A stretch of 64,000 bases of DNA, taken from NCBI RefSeq assembly GCF_002093745.1, contig NZ_MTSB01000017.1, positions 52,938-116,937 of the forward strand. The letters are read 5' to 3'. Below, piece by piece: positions 24,023 to 32,592 of the stretch. The notes under the pieces are model-generated. The model saw only the letters and a program-made list of their open reading frames with translations. It did no database searches and was not told the DNA's origin. Both the position numbers and the translations under genes were made by a program. Position 1 is the first letter of the stretch, and each line of letters begins with the position of its first letter. This DNA is from Pseudomonas graminis. Its GTDB lineage: Bacteria > Pseudomonadota > Gammaproteobacteria > Pseudomonadales > Pseudomonadaceae.

Positions 24023-25215
24023 GGGGCATCTCCGATAATCAAACTGATGTTATTGCCACCGAAGGCAAAGGAATTGCTCATCATGCAGCGAGCGCCATCA
24101 GCCACAAGGCGTGTGCCTGGCACCGTCCATTGCAGGGCAGGCAACAGGGGATCGGCCTCGCCGTCCCAGACATGAGGGGGCAGAACCTGTTCACGGTTGT
24201 GAGACGTCAGACTCAGCCAGCAGAACGCGATTTCCAGTGCGCCCGCCGCACCCAGCGTGTGGCCGCTGAGCGGTTTGGTCGAAGAGCAGGGCACGCCGTC
24301 CGGAAACACGGCCTGCACGGCCAGACTTTCCATCGCGTCGTTGAGCTGCGTTGCGGTGCCATGCAGGTTCAGGTAGTTGATCCGGGCTGCATCCAGGCGG
24401 GCATTGCTCAGTGCCTGCAACATGGCGTTCTGCGCGCCGCGCCCGCTGGGTTCAGGGGCGGAGATATGGTGAGCGTCGCAACTGGCACCCGCGCCCAGCA
24501 GTGCAATCGAATGCGTGCTGCCGGCTTCGCGCGTCATGAGAAACAGCGCCGCCGCCTCGCCGATATTGATCCCGTTCCGGTTTCGCGAGAACGGGTTGCA
24601 CAGGTGTGGCGACATCGCTTCAAGGGCCGAGAAGCCGTTGAGGGTCAGTTTGCACAGGCTGTCGACGCCGCCACACAGCACCGCGTCGCACAGGCCCATG
24701 TCCAGGGCCCGCCGGGCACTGAGCAAGGCCCGCGCGCTGGAGGTGCAGGCGGTTGAAATCACGTAGGCCGGGCCGGTCAGTTGCAGCCAGTTGGCGAGAA
24801 AATTCGCCGGTGCGCCCAGTTCCTGCTGGCGATAATCGTAATGCTCGGGAAACGCCTGATCACGCAGCCAGATGGCCATGCTGCTGCTGGCTTCGTCGAT
24901 GCCGGATGTGCTGGTGCCGATGATGACGCCGATGCGAGCGGCACCAAAGCGTTCGATGGCCAGACGAATGTCGTCTTCGATCTGCAAGGCGGCGGCCAGC
25001 AGCAACTGGTTGTTACGGCTGTGCTGCGCACTCATGGCGGGCGGCATGGCGGGCAGCTCGGCTTTGACGGCGCCGACCGGCAACGCGCGATCAGGCACCC
25101 AGCCACTTTCGGTCACCATGCCCGAACTGTCGCCGGCAAACAGGCTGCGCGAGACGTCATCGCGAGTTGCGCCCAGCGAACAGATGACCCCGAGTGCATT
25201 GAGGTAGGCGGTCAT
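24019..25215 (-). CDS. Beta-ketoacyl-ACP synthase (aryl polyene, second copy)
   Basis: A 398-residue condensing enzyme with complete active site: C157 in ISTACTSSAR, H285 in NLHGTATQLN and H319 in LSGHTLGAAGA. It is clearly different in sequence from the ketosynthase at 21.6 kb, so the two probably act at different steps or with different partners. Characterised aryl polyene synthases use heterodimers of such enzymes. Start ATG 25215 overlaps the lipoprotein stop by four bases. Confidence 0.92.
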   Translation of the reverse strand: MTAYLNALGVICSLGATRDDVSRSLFAGDSSGMVTESGWVPDRALPVGAVKAELPAMPPAMSAQHSRNNQLLLAAALQIEDDIRLAIERFGAARIGVIIGTSTSGIDEASSSMAIWLRDQAFPEHYDYRQQELGAPANFLANWLQLTGPAYVISTACTSSARALLSARRALDMGLCDAVLCGGVDSLCKLTLNGFSALEAMSPHLCNPFSRNRNGINIGEAAALFLMTREAGSTHSIALLGAGASCDAHHISAPEPSGRGAQNAMLQALSNARLDAARINYLNLHGTATQLNDAMESLAVQAVFPDGVPCSSTKPLSGHTLGAAGALEIAFCWLSLTSHNREQVLPPHVWDGEADPLLPALQWTVPGTRLVADGARCMMSNSFAFGGNNISLIIGDAP

Positions 25216-25694
25216 GGCGCGGTCTCGTTGTTCAACGGCGTTACACCGTAGCTCAGCCCGTCCTTGAGGCGAATGGTGAACGCGTTGGCCGACTGGTACT
25301 CGACCAGCCAGCGGTCATCCAGGCGGCGTTGCATGCCTTGGCGATAAGCCGTGGGGTAGCGGCCATGCATTTCCATGTCCGGAGTCATGGCGAACATCAG
25401 CGCCGCGAACAGCTCGCGAGCCTCGGGATTGGGCGGCAGCAGGCCGTCGGCCTGCCATTGCCCGTTGATCAGCAACTGGCGCGCCTGAGGAATGCCCATC
25501 GGGTCCATCATCGACCAGCGCAGCCCGGCATTTTCGCGCTGGATGACCAGCACCCAGTCCTGATGCTGCTCGGCCTGCCGACGCTCGATGTGCAGTTGCA
25601 TCGGCAATGGCAGGGTCGGCGTGGTCGCTGGCAGCGGTGCCTGCGCAGCGCAGCCGCCGAGCAGGAGAAAAGCCACGAACAGGAAACGAATCAT
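25212..25694 (-). CDS. DUF3261 lipoprotein (aryl polyene)
   Basis: A 160-residue predicted lipoprotein. The signal MIRFLFVAFLLLGGCAAQ has lipobox LGGC with the lipidated cysteine at residue 15. Start ATG 25694 is set by this signal and by its four-base overlap with the methyltransferase stop. DUF3261 proteins accompany aryl polyene and related lipid exporters, so a role in outer-membrane placement of the product is likely, but the biochemical function is not known. Confidence 0.85.
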   Translation of the reverse strand: MIRFLFVAFLLLGGCAAQAPLPATTPTLPLPMQLHIERRQAEQHQDWVLVIQRENAGLRWSMMDPMGIPQARQLLINGQWQADGLLPPNPEARELFAALMFAMTPDMEMHGRYPTAYRQGMQRRLDDRWLVEYQSANAFTIRLKDGLSYGVTPLNNETAP

Positions 25695-26425
25695 GAGGCT
25701 GCACCTGACAACGGTTTGCGGGCCACAACGTTGACCAGCGTCTCTTCCCGTTGCCCGAACGGCTTGGGCTTGCGCAGTTTGAGGGCTTCCAGCAAACCGA
25801 AATCCCTGGCGCGGCTCCACCACAGGTAAGGGTACGAAACGTTGGGTGCGGCGAATTCGAAGCCCTGCTCACGGATCATGTCCAGGTACTGAGCGGCGCT
25901 TTTCTGAACGTGCATCGGGTGACGGAACAGCCAGCGAATCACCCACGTGTCGATATAGGCTTCGGTGGACTCGGCGAACAGCAGATAACCTCCCGGTTTG
26001 AGTACCCGATAGAACTCGGCCAGCGCCTGTTCCTGTTCGACCAGGTGATGAAAGGTCTGGTGACAGAACAGTAGATCGACGCTGGCATCCGGCAATTGCA
26101 GCGCGGCGCAATCGCAGCCGATCAGCTCGACCTCAAGGCCCTTGGCAACTGCCTCCTGGCGGCTCATGTTCAGACTGTGCGGGTCGGCGTCGACACCGAT
26201 CAGCCTGGACGGTTTGAAGACCTTGCTCAGGTGCTGGAACGACTTGCCCTGACCGCAACCGGCATCGAGCAGGACCGGCGCGACCGGGGGCGGGCTGGCA
26301 AACAGCGTACGCAAGTCGTCTATTGCCACGCGCAGCACGCGGTGTTGCCAGGTATGACTGCGCAGAAACCAAAGCCCGAAACGGGTTTCTTCGACGTAGC
26401 TGTCGCTCAAAAACGGTCGAGTCAT
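25691..26425 (-). CDS. SAM-dependent methyltransferase (aryl polyene)
   Basis: A 244-residue class I methyltransferase. Motif I VLLDAGCGQGKSFQHL is near residues 50-65; IGVDADPHSL (acidic end of strand 2) and LPDASVDLLFCHQTFHH follow. Start ATG 26425 overlaps the flavoenzyme stop by four bases. In known aryl polyenes a methyltransferase decorates the aromatic head group; whether this one methylates ring carbon or phenolic oxygen cannot be decided here. Confidence 0.85.
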   Translation of the reverse strand: MTRPFLSDSYVEETRFGLWFLRSHTWQHRVLRVAIDDLRTLFASPPPVAPVLLDAGCGQGKSFQHLSKVFKPSRLIGVDADPHSLNMSRQEAVAKGLEVELIGCDCAALQLPDASVDLLFCHQTFHHLVEQEQALAEFYRVLKPGGYLLFAESTEAYIDTWVIRWLFRHPMHVQKSAAQYLDMIREQGFEFAAPNVSYPYLWWSRARDFGLLEALKLRKPKPFGQREETLVNVVARKPLSGAAS

Positions 26426-27669
26426 GAGCCGCTGTCCGCACAGATTTCCGACAGCGTGCGCAAGCGTCGTTTGGGCTCGCTGACGAAGGGGTTGCGTTCG
26501 TCCCAAGCATAACCGGCCAGAATCGAACTGATCATGCGGCGGATGTCCGGGGCGCTGCCGGGGTAGAAAATGACGCTCTGGAACGTGCCGTCGTACCAGC
26601 CTTCGACATAGGCCCGGAAGGTGTCGACACCGCGCTTCAGCGGGACGGCAAACTCGCTTTCCCAGTCCACAGGTTCACCCTGCAACTGCCGGCTCAGTAC
26701 GCCAGCCGCCATGCTCGCCGAGCGCATGGCGATGGTCACGCCCGAGGAAAACACCGGGTCGAGAAATTCCGCCGCGTTACCCAGCAGCGCAAAGCCTTTG
26801 CCGTGCAGGGTTTTGACGTTGGCAGAATAGCCGCCGATGGTTCTCGCGGGCGTATCCCAGACGGCGTTTTTCAGCACGTTGGCCAGTTGCGGTGTTTCAT
26901 CGATAAAGGCCCGCAGGCAGGCGTCCAGATCGTCGGGCTTGTCCTTGAAACGCTCGGCGGAGGCCACCACGCCGACCGAGCAGCGCCCCTCGCTGAACGG
27001 GATCGACCAGAACCACACATCGCTGTGCTGCGGATGAATGCTGACGAGGATCTTCTGACGGTCGAAAGGCGGGCTGTCGATGTGGTCTTCGATGTGCGTG
27101 AACACCGCCTGGCGCACCGGAAAACCTGAAGGGGCTTCCAGGTCCAGCAAACGTGGCAGAACGCGACCGTAGCCACTCGCGTCGAGCACAAAGGTCGTCT
27201 GCACGCTGTATTCGCTGCCATCCTCGCGCTTCACGCGCAGCACCGGTTGCGGGCCGTCGAAGTCAGCGCTGACGATTTCCTGCTGATAGCGAATCTCCAC
27301 GCCTTGCAGCTCGGCCTGATCGGCCAGCAGTTTGTCGAACTCGCTGCGCTGCACCTGAAAGGTGGTGGGTTTGCCGTCGCTGAAAGTGTCTGCAAAATCG
27401 AAGTCGCTGTACTGCTCGCCGCGCGCGAAGGCTGCACCGTTCTTGCGCTGGAAACCGGCGGCCTGCACCGCGTCGAGCATTCCGGCCTCTTCGACGAAGT
27501 CCAGGCAATGGCAGAGCAGGCTTTCGCCGATTGAGAAGCGCGGAAAAAGCTGGCGCTCGATGATCAGCACGTCGTGGCCCTGGCGTTTGAGCAGGGCAGC
27601 GGCGATTGAGCCGGCGGGGCCGGCACCAATGACGACAACCTGACGAATTTCCCTATCAATGATGGGCAC
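26422..27669 (-). CDS. FAD-dependent oxidoreductase with halogenase-like motifs
   Basis: A 415-residue flavoprotein starting at GTG 27669 (AAGGA upstream, two bases after the MMPL stop). FAD motif VVVIGAGPAGSIAAALL is at residues 11-27, followed by FPRFSIGESLL. Two features recall flavin-dependent halogenases: a WxWxIP-type motif, WFWSIP, at residues 219-224, and a lysine in KNGAAF (K76) at the position of the halogenase active-site lysine. A second flavin segment GFALLGNAAEFLDPVFSSG follows. Relatives in aryl polyene clusters are usually annotated only as NAD(P)/FAD-dependent oxidoreductases. It may halogenate, hydroxylate or desaturate the aryl head or polyene. Confidence 0.8.
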   Translation of the reverse strand: MPIIDREIRQVVVIGAGPAGSIAAALLKRQGHDVLIIERQLFPRFSIGESLLCHCLDFVEEAGMLDAVQAAGFQRKNGAAFARGEQYSDFDFADTFSDGKPTTFQVQRSEFDKLLADQAELQGVEIRYQQEIVSADFDGPQPVLRVKREDGSEYSVQTTFVLDASGYGRVLPRLLDLEAPSGFPVRQAVFTHIEDHIDSPPFDRQKILVSIHPQHSDVWFWSIPFSEGRCSVGVVASAERFKDKPDDLDACLRAFIDETPQLANVLKNAVWDTPARTIGGYSANVKTLHGKGFALLGNAAEFLDPVFSSGVTIAMRSASMAAGVLSRQLQGEPVDWESEFAVPLKRGVDTFRAYVEGWYDGTFQSVIFYPGSAPDIRRMISSILAGYAWDERNPFVSEPKRRLRTLSEICADSGS

Positions 27670-27671
27670 GG

Positions 27672-30047
27672 CTATTCCTTTCCGGTTTTGACGGTGGCAG
27701 GGGATGACGACAAGGGCGCATGAGGGTTTTGACGAGGGCTGGCCCACGGCGCCAGAAGAAAACTGAACGCCAGCCCCAGGCTCACCGACAGGCCGAAATT
27801 ACTGATGGCCGGGGTGCCGGAAACCGCCAGCAGGCCGAACGACAGCCAGGTGGTGACGGCTGCCAGTAGCGTACCCAGCAGGCTCACCGCTGCACCGCCG
27901 ATCTGCTCGCGCATCAGGATGGCGTAATCGACGCTGATCGCTGTGACCAGCAACAGCCCGAACAGGCTGAACAGCGTCAGCGGCTGGCCAAGCCAGCCCA
28001 GGCTCGCCAGGCTGCACAAGGCTGCCAGCAAAGGCAGGGCGACGATGCGCAACGCACCGTTGAAGCCGAACGGGACTGTCAGCAGCAAAACGATCAATAC
28101 ACACGAGGCCAGTTTCAGTTCTGCGGCGCTGACCTGCGTGTGGGCGAACACATCATTGAGTTCACCCAGGCGGTCGACCAGTTGCACGCCTTCCAGCCCG
28201 ATTGCTTGCACGCGCAACAAGGCCATGCTGTTCAGGCCGCGCAGGCTGACGATGCCGGCCACGCCGTCATCCGTGGCGCCCAGCCAGAGTGTCCGCCACG
28301 GTTCGCTCAGCGGGCCTTGCAGGGCAAGGTCGATGTCTTGCGTCGGCAAGGCCTGCAACTGAGCGAGTTCGGTTTTCAAGGCGCTGGCCGGAACGCCGAG
28401 CTGCACCAGCGGCGCCCAGTGTTGCGGCAACGTGCCCAGAGCATCGCGGGTCGCCTGCTGCTCGGCAGGCGAATCGAGCAATTGATTGATTGCCATGTAG
28501 CCCTGCAGCTTGTCCAGACTGACCAGTTGATCGAGCCGCTGGGTCAATGCCGACTGGCGATCCAGCAATTGCTGTTGATCCTTGCCACGCACCAGAAAGA
28601 ACTGGCTGGTCGGCTGGTAACCGGTGATCCGCGCGATGGTCTGCGCTTCGTCGGTCAGTGCCTGAGGGGCAGCCACCCATTGGCGGATATCGTTTTTGGT
28701 GGTCAGGTGCCAGATGCCGCCGGCACAAAACGCCAACAGCAGGGCCAGCAGGATCGGCGTGCTGATGCGCTGCAACAACGCAGCCCGGCAATCGAGCATT
28801 TGCTGCGCCAGTTTCAGTGGCCATTGGGCAGGACGAATCTCTACCTTGGCGAGCAGCGCAGGCAGCAGGCATACCGCGGTCAGGTAAGCGCCCACCAGGC
28901 CGGCAGCCGAAAACACCGCTATTTGCGTCAGCGCCGGGAAGGGCGTCCAGGCCAGCGCCAGGTAGCCGATGCAACTGGTGATCAGGCTCAGGCTCAGCCC
29001 CGGCAGGGTCAGGCGCAAGGCCGGCCAACTGCGCCAGGGTTTCATGCTCCAGCTTTTGGACAGGTAATGCAGCGGGTAATCCACGGCCACGCCTATCAGG
29101 CTGGAACCCAGCACCAGCGTCATGACGTGCATGCTGCCGAAAAACGCCACGCAGGCCACCGCCCCGAACAGCATGCCGACCACCACCGGAACGAAGGCCA
29201 GCAGCACGCTCCAGCGGCGGAAGGCCAGCAACAGCAGCAACAGAATGCCGACCGTTGCGCCGCCGCCCACCCAAGTGATTTCCCGGCTGGCCTGTTTCTG
29301 GCCGTCTGCGGCGTACAGCAGGCCGCTGGCGGCGAGCAACTGGCCACCGGCTCCACTCGCCTGCACACGACCTTTCGCCAGCAGATCAGCGACCTGACCG
29401 GGCAGTTGCATGTCGAAGGCATCGCTGCGGGTTCGCGAGCGCAGCAGCACCCAGCTTTTGCCCTCGGCGGTGGCAATCAATGCGCCGCTGGTCAGATCGG
29501 CCTCGACCGAGCCCTGTTTCGGCAGACCGTTCTGAATGCGTCCGGTCAGGCCCAGCCAGTCATCCTGGCCCGGCACAAGGCTGAAACCGGCAAACGGATC
29601 GAACAGGGTCTGGACGCGTTGCTCGATAAAGGTTTTCGGGTCGTCGATCAGCAGGGCGCGATCTGCTGCCGGCAGCATAGCGATCCGACCTTGCAGCAAT
29701 TGGGTGCGCAGGGCGGGCAGGTCGGCTTGCAGCGTCCACTGGACCTTCTCGAACAGGCCGCTCGCTTGCCACTGCTCGCCCAGTGTGCGAGCCAGCTCGA
29801 CGGCCTGCTGGCGATCGGCATGGCCGACCAGCACCAGCATTTCGCGATTGAGCGGTTCCTGCATACGTTTTTCGGCGCTTGCCACCAGCGCGTCGTTGTC
29901 AGTGCCCGGCACCAGCTCCATGAGGTTGGCCGACAGCGGGGAGCGGTCGTGCCACTGCCAGACGGCCAGCGCCAGCACGGCCGTCAGAATCAGCAGGAAC
30001 AGGCGCGGCAGGAGCCGCTCAGTGGTTGAAGTCATTACGCTGCGCAT
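27672..30047 (-). CDS. MMPL/RND-family exporter (aryl polyene)
   Basis: A 791-residue inner-membrane transporter with two repeats. Each has one N-terminal helix, a large periplasmic domain and a cluster of five helices (about residues 255-420 and 640-775). GSSLIGVAVDYPLHYL and LVTAISVDYAIL are the paired helix-4 motifs with membrane aspartates of the RND superfamily. It would flip or export the lipidated aryl polyene. The start is uncertain: ATG 30047 or ATG 30035 (MTSTTERLL); either overlaps the LolA-like gene (by 29 or 17 bases). Confidence 0.9.
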   Translation of the reverse strand: MRSVMTSTTERLLPRLFLLILTAVLALAVWQWHDRSPLSANLMELVPGTDNDALVASAEKRMQEPLNREMLVLVGHADRQQAVELARTLGEQWQASGLFEKVQWTLQADLPALRTQLLQGRIAMLPAADRALLIDDPKTFIEQRVQTLFDPFAGFSLVPGQDDWLGLTGRIQNGLPKQGSVEADLTSGALIATAEGKSWVLLRSRTRSDAFDMQLPGQVADLLAKGRVQASGAGGQLLAASGLLYAADGQKQASREITWVGGGATVGILLLLLLAFRRWSVLLAFVPVVVGMLFGAVACVAFFGSMHVMTLVLGSSLIGVAVDYPLHYLSKSWSMKPWRSWPALRLTLPGLSLSLITSCIGYLALAWTPFPALTQIAVFSAAGLVGAYLTAVCLLPALLAKVEIRPAQWPLKLAQQMLDCRAALLQRISTPILLALLLAFCAGGIWHLTTKNDIRQWVAAPQALTDEAQTIARITGYQPTSQFFLVRGKDQQQLLDRQSALTQRLDQLVSLDKLQGYMAINQLLDSPAEQQATRDALGTLPQHWAPLVQLGVPASALKTELAQLQALPTQDIDLALQGPLSEPWRTLWLGATDDGVAGIVSLRGLNSMALLRVQAIGLEGVQLVDRLGELNDVFAHTQVSAAELKLASCVLIVLLLTVPFGFNGALRIVALPLLAALCSLASLGWLGQPLTLFSLFGLLLVTAISVDYAILMREQIGGAAVSLLGTLLAAVTTWLSFGLLAVSGTPAISNFGLSVSLGLAFSFLLAPWASPRQNPHAPLSSSPATVKTGKE

Positions 30048-30633
30048 CGGTCAGGGTAGGGGCGCTGCTGCTGTCGATCATCTTCAGGACCGTGCTGTCG
30101 CCTTGGGTTTCCAGCAGTTCGATGCGCTGCACCAGCTCGCCGCCGTCAATGTTGATCTGTTTGAACACCTGTTGCAGCAACAGCGAGCGCGGCACCAGGG
30201 TCAGTTGCCAGGCGCTTGCTTCACCTTTGAGCTGCAAGTCGAAATCCCGCTGCAGGCCGCTGCTGTCACCTTGCAGCACGGCGAGGAACAGCCGGTTCTG
30301 CTCGGCGCCGGCATTCTTGTTAGGCACCGGCTTCCAGGTGCTGACGTCGCCCACGGCTTCGCGACGGGCAATGCCGGTGGCGGTGATGCGGTAATCCTGT
30401 TTCAGCGGCGTTTCCAGCAGCCAGAGCAGACCGAAATCCCTGGCGAGGACGAAGCGGCCTTTGCTGATCAGCGGCTGTGGCAGGGCGCGCAGGTGTTTTT
30501 CCTGAATGAAGCGACCTTGCACCACCGCAGGTCTGGCGAGCTGGTCGCTGAGTTGCTGTAGATCGAACGCCTGCGCCAGTGAAGACAGGCACAGCAAACC
30601 CAGCAGCATCAAGGTGCGAAAGGGGCGGGTCAT
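30019..30633 (-). CDS. LolA-related outer-membrane carrier protein (aryl polyene)
   Basis: A 204-residue periplasmic protein with signal peptide (LMLLGLLCLSSLAQA, cleavage near residue 22). The mature part matches the LolA-like beta-half-barrel (VQGRFIQEKHLRALPQPLISKGRF). It probably shuttles the polyene lipid from the MMPL exporter to the outer membrane, parallel to LolA for lipoproteins. The start ATG 30633 overlaps the thioesterase stop by four bases; longer readings lack a signal peptide. Confidence 0.88.
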   Translation of the reverse strand: MTRPFRTLMLLGLLCLSSLAQAFDLQQLSDQLARPAVVQGRFIQEKHLRALPQPLISKGRFVLARDFGLLWLLETPLKQDYRITATGIARREAVGDVSTWKPVPNKNAGAEQNRLFLAVLQGDSSGLQRDFDLQLKGEASAWQLTLVPRSLLLQQVFKQINIDGGELVQRIELLETQGDSTVLKMIDSSSAPTLTDAQRNDFNH

Positions 30634-31055
30634 GGCAATGCTCTCATTACGGCGTCGATAAAGACCTTGGGTGAGGCCAGTTGCATTTCGCGGCTTTGGA
30701 TCTCGACAGCGACCTGCACCGTGCTGGCGCGGGTCAGTCGCTCCCCGGTGTGTGCATCGGTGATCAGGTAGTTGATCTTCAGACGGTTCTCCCATTCCAC
30801 CAGGCTGGCGCGCACGTTCAGCTTCTGACCGAACACGGTGCTGCGCACATAGCGCAATTGCAGATCGATCACCGGCCAACCATAACCGGATTCGAGCATC
30901 TGCATGTAGTTATGACCGATACGGTCCAGCAACGCGCAGCGCGCCACTTCAAGGTATTTGACGTAGTGGCCGTGCCAGACGATGTTCATCATGTCGACGT
31001 CGAAAAACGGCACCACGATCTCGGTGTCGATGTGCAGAAAGCCTTTACTGCGCAT
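30630..31055 (-). CDS. 4HBT/YbgC-type acyl thioesterase (aryl polyene)
   Basis: A 141-residue hotdog thioesterase. The signature FFDVDMMNIVWHGHYVKYLE has the catalytic aspartate of the 4-hydroxybenzoyl-CoA thioesterase family (D21 or D19) and downstream HGHY. It overlaps the ammonia lyase gene by 11 bases and the LolA-like gene by four. An ApeK-like editing or release role in the polyene pathway is plausible. Confidence 0.88.
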   Translation of the reverse strand: MRSKGFLHIDTEIVVPFFDVDMMNIVWHGHYVKYLEVARCALLDRIGHNYMQMLESGYGWPVIDLQLRYVRSTVFGQKLNVRASLVEWENRLKINYLITDAHTGERLTRASTVQVAVEIQSREMQLASPKVFIDAVMRALP

Positions 31056-32592
31056 GCAACCTCCAGCGGCGGTTGGCGATGTGTTTCAGGCACAGGCGCA
31101 GTTCGCTCTCCAGTGCCCGGTCCTCGATGACGGGGGCAAAGTCTTCGGCCAGCTCGGCGTGCATGGTCGCCAGTGCCGGCGGCAGCGGACGCGCATCGGC
31201 GGCCTTGCTGCGCAGCCAGACGCCCTGGTTGGCGGCGATCAGCGTGGCGGCGGCAACCTGTTCGGTCAGCTCCAGCACGCGAATGGCATCGCGCGCGGCG
31301 ATGGTGCCCATGCTCACCTTGTCCTGATTGTGGCATTCGGTGGAGCGCGAGAACACGCTGGCCGGCAGGGTGTTTTTCAACGCTTCGGCCGTCCACGCGC
31401 TGGTGCCGATCTGTACCGCCTTGAAGCCATGATTGAGCATCGCCCGCTCGGCGCTGGCGCCGGACAGGTTGCTCGGCAAGCCGTGGTTGTAACGCTTGTC
31501 CACCAGCAGCGCCAATTGCCGGTCGAGCAAGTCTGCGACGTTGGCGACCAGGGTTTTCAGGCTGTCCATCGCAAAGGCGATATGGCCGCCGTAGAAATGC
31601 CCGCCATGCAGCACACGCTCGGCTTCGGCATCGATGATCGGGTTGTCATTGGCGCTGTTCAGTTCGATCTCGATGAACGAACGCAGCCAGGTCAGGCTGT
31701 CGGCCAGCACGCCCAGCACATGCGGTGCGCAGCGCAGCGAATAGCGGTCCTGCAAACGGTGCAGCGGGGCGGTCGGCGCATCGATGGCCAGGTCCTGACG
31801 CAGCCACGCCGCGACCTGCATCTGCCCCGGGTGCGGCTTGGCAGCGAACAGGCGTTCGTCGAAATGCTCCGGGTTGCCTTGAAGCGCCACCACATTCATG
31901 GCGGTGATGCGGGTCGCCAGTTGCAGCAGGTAATCGGCGCGGGCGAACGCCAGGCAGGCGATGCCGGTCATCACGGCGGTGCCGTTCATCAGCGCCAGTG
32001 CTTCTTTGGGGCGCAGCACCAGCGGCGTCCAGCCCAGCTCGCGATGCACATCACTGGCCGAACGCCGCTCGCCACGGAACATCACGTCACGTTCGCCAGA
32101 GAGGGTTGCCGCCACATAAGACAGCGGCGTCAGATCGCCACTGGCGCCCACCGAGCCTTCTTCGGGTATCAGCGGCAGGACGTCCTGATCGATAAACCCC
32201 TGCAAACGGTCGAGCAGTTCGACACGTACGCCGGAAACGCCCTGACACAGCGACTGCAATCGCGCGGTCAGTACCGCGCGGGTGGCCTGCTCGTCCAAGA
32301 GCTTGCCCAGCCCGCAGCCGTGAAAAGTGTACAGATGGCGTGGCAGCGCCTCGACGTGCTCCAGCGGCACGGCCACCACGCAGGAATCGCCGTAGCCGGT
32401 GGTGACGCCGTAAATGACGCCTTCCTTGTCCAGCAACGAATCGAGAAACTGCGCGCCCCTGGCGATGCGTGCGCGAAACTCGTCGTCGCCTTGCAACGCG
32501 CTGGGTGCCTGCCGATTGGCCAAGGCCAGCACGTCTTCGATACACAGGGCGCGTTCGCCGAAAATGATCGGGTCAGGAGCTTGATTCGTCAT
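31045..32592 (-). CDS. Aromatic amino acid / histidine ammonia-lyase family enzyme (aryl polyene starter)
   Basis: A 515-residue MIO enzyme. The cofactor triad Ala150-Ser151-Gly152 lies in GSVGASGDLTPLSY; the catalytic tyrosine is Y61 in YGVTTGYGDS. Other family blocks are NSANDNP and the late TECHNQDKVSMGT. The substrate-selectivity pair following the first helix is Phe90-His91 (YTFHGCGLG), unlike Ser-His of typical histidine ammonia-lyases. Inside an aryl polyene cluster the likely job is making cinnamate or 4-coumarate as starter acid, rather than histidine use. Start ATG 32592 overlaps the acyltransferase gene by 20 bases. Confidence 0.88.
   Translation of the reverse strand: MTNQAPDPIIFGERALCIEDVLALANRQAPSALQGDDEFRARIARGAQFLDSLLDKEGVIYGVTTGYGDSCVVAVPLEHVEALPRHLYTFHGCGLGKLLDEQATRAVLTARLQSLCQGVSGVRVELLDRLQGFIDQDVLPLIPEEGSVGASGDLTPLSYVAATLSGERDVMFRGERRSASDVHRELGWTPLVLRPKEALALMNGTAVMTGIACLAFARADYLLQLATRITAMNVVALQGNPEHFDERLFAAKPHPGQMQVAAWLRQDLAIDAPTAPLHRLQDRYSLRCAPHVLGVLADSLTWLRSFIEIELNSANDNPIIDAEAERVLHGGHFYGGHIAFAMDSLKTLVANVADLLDRQLALLVDKRYNHGLPSNLSGASAERAMLNHGFKAVQIGTSAWTAEALKNTLPASVFSRSTECHNQDKVSMGTIAARDAIRVLELTEQVAAATLIAANQGVWLRSKAADARPLPPALATMHAELAEDFAPVIEDRALESELRLCLKHIANRRWRLHAQ

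Noticed and set aside
28140..30029. 629-codon plus-strand frame opposite the MMPL exporter
   Set aside because: Antisense to a complete exporter; Gln/Arg-rich low-information sequence without motifs.
31045..32592. hutH of the histidine degradation pathway
   Set aside because: No other hut genes are adjacent, the selectivity pair differs and the gene overlaps aryl polyene genes on both sides.
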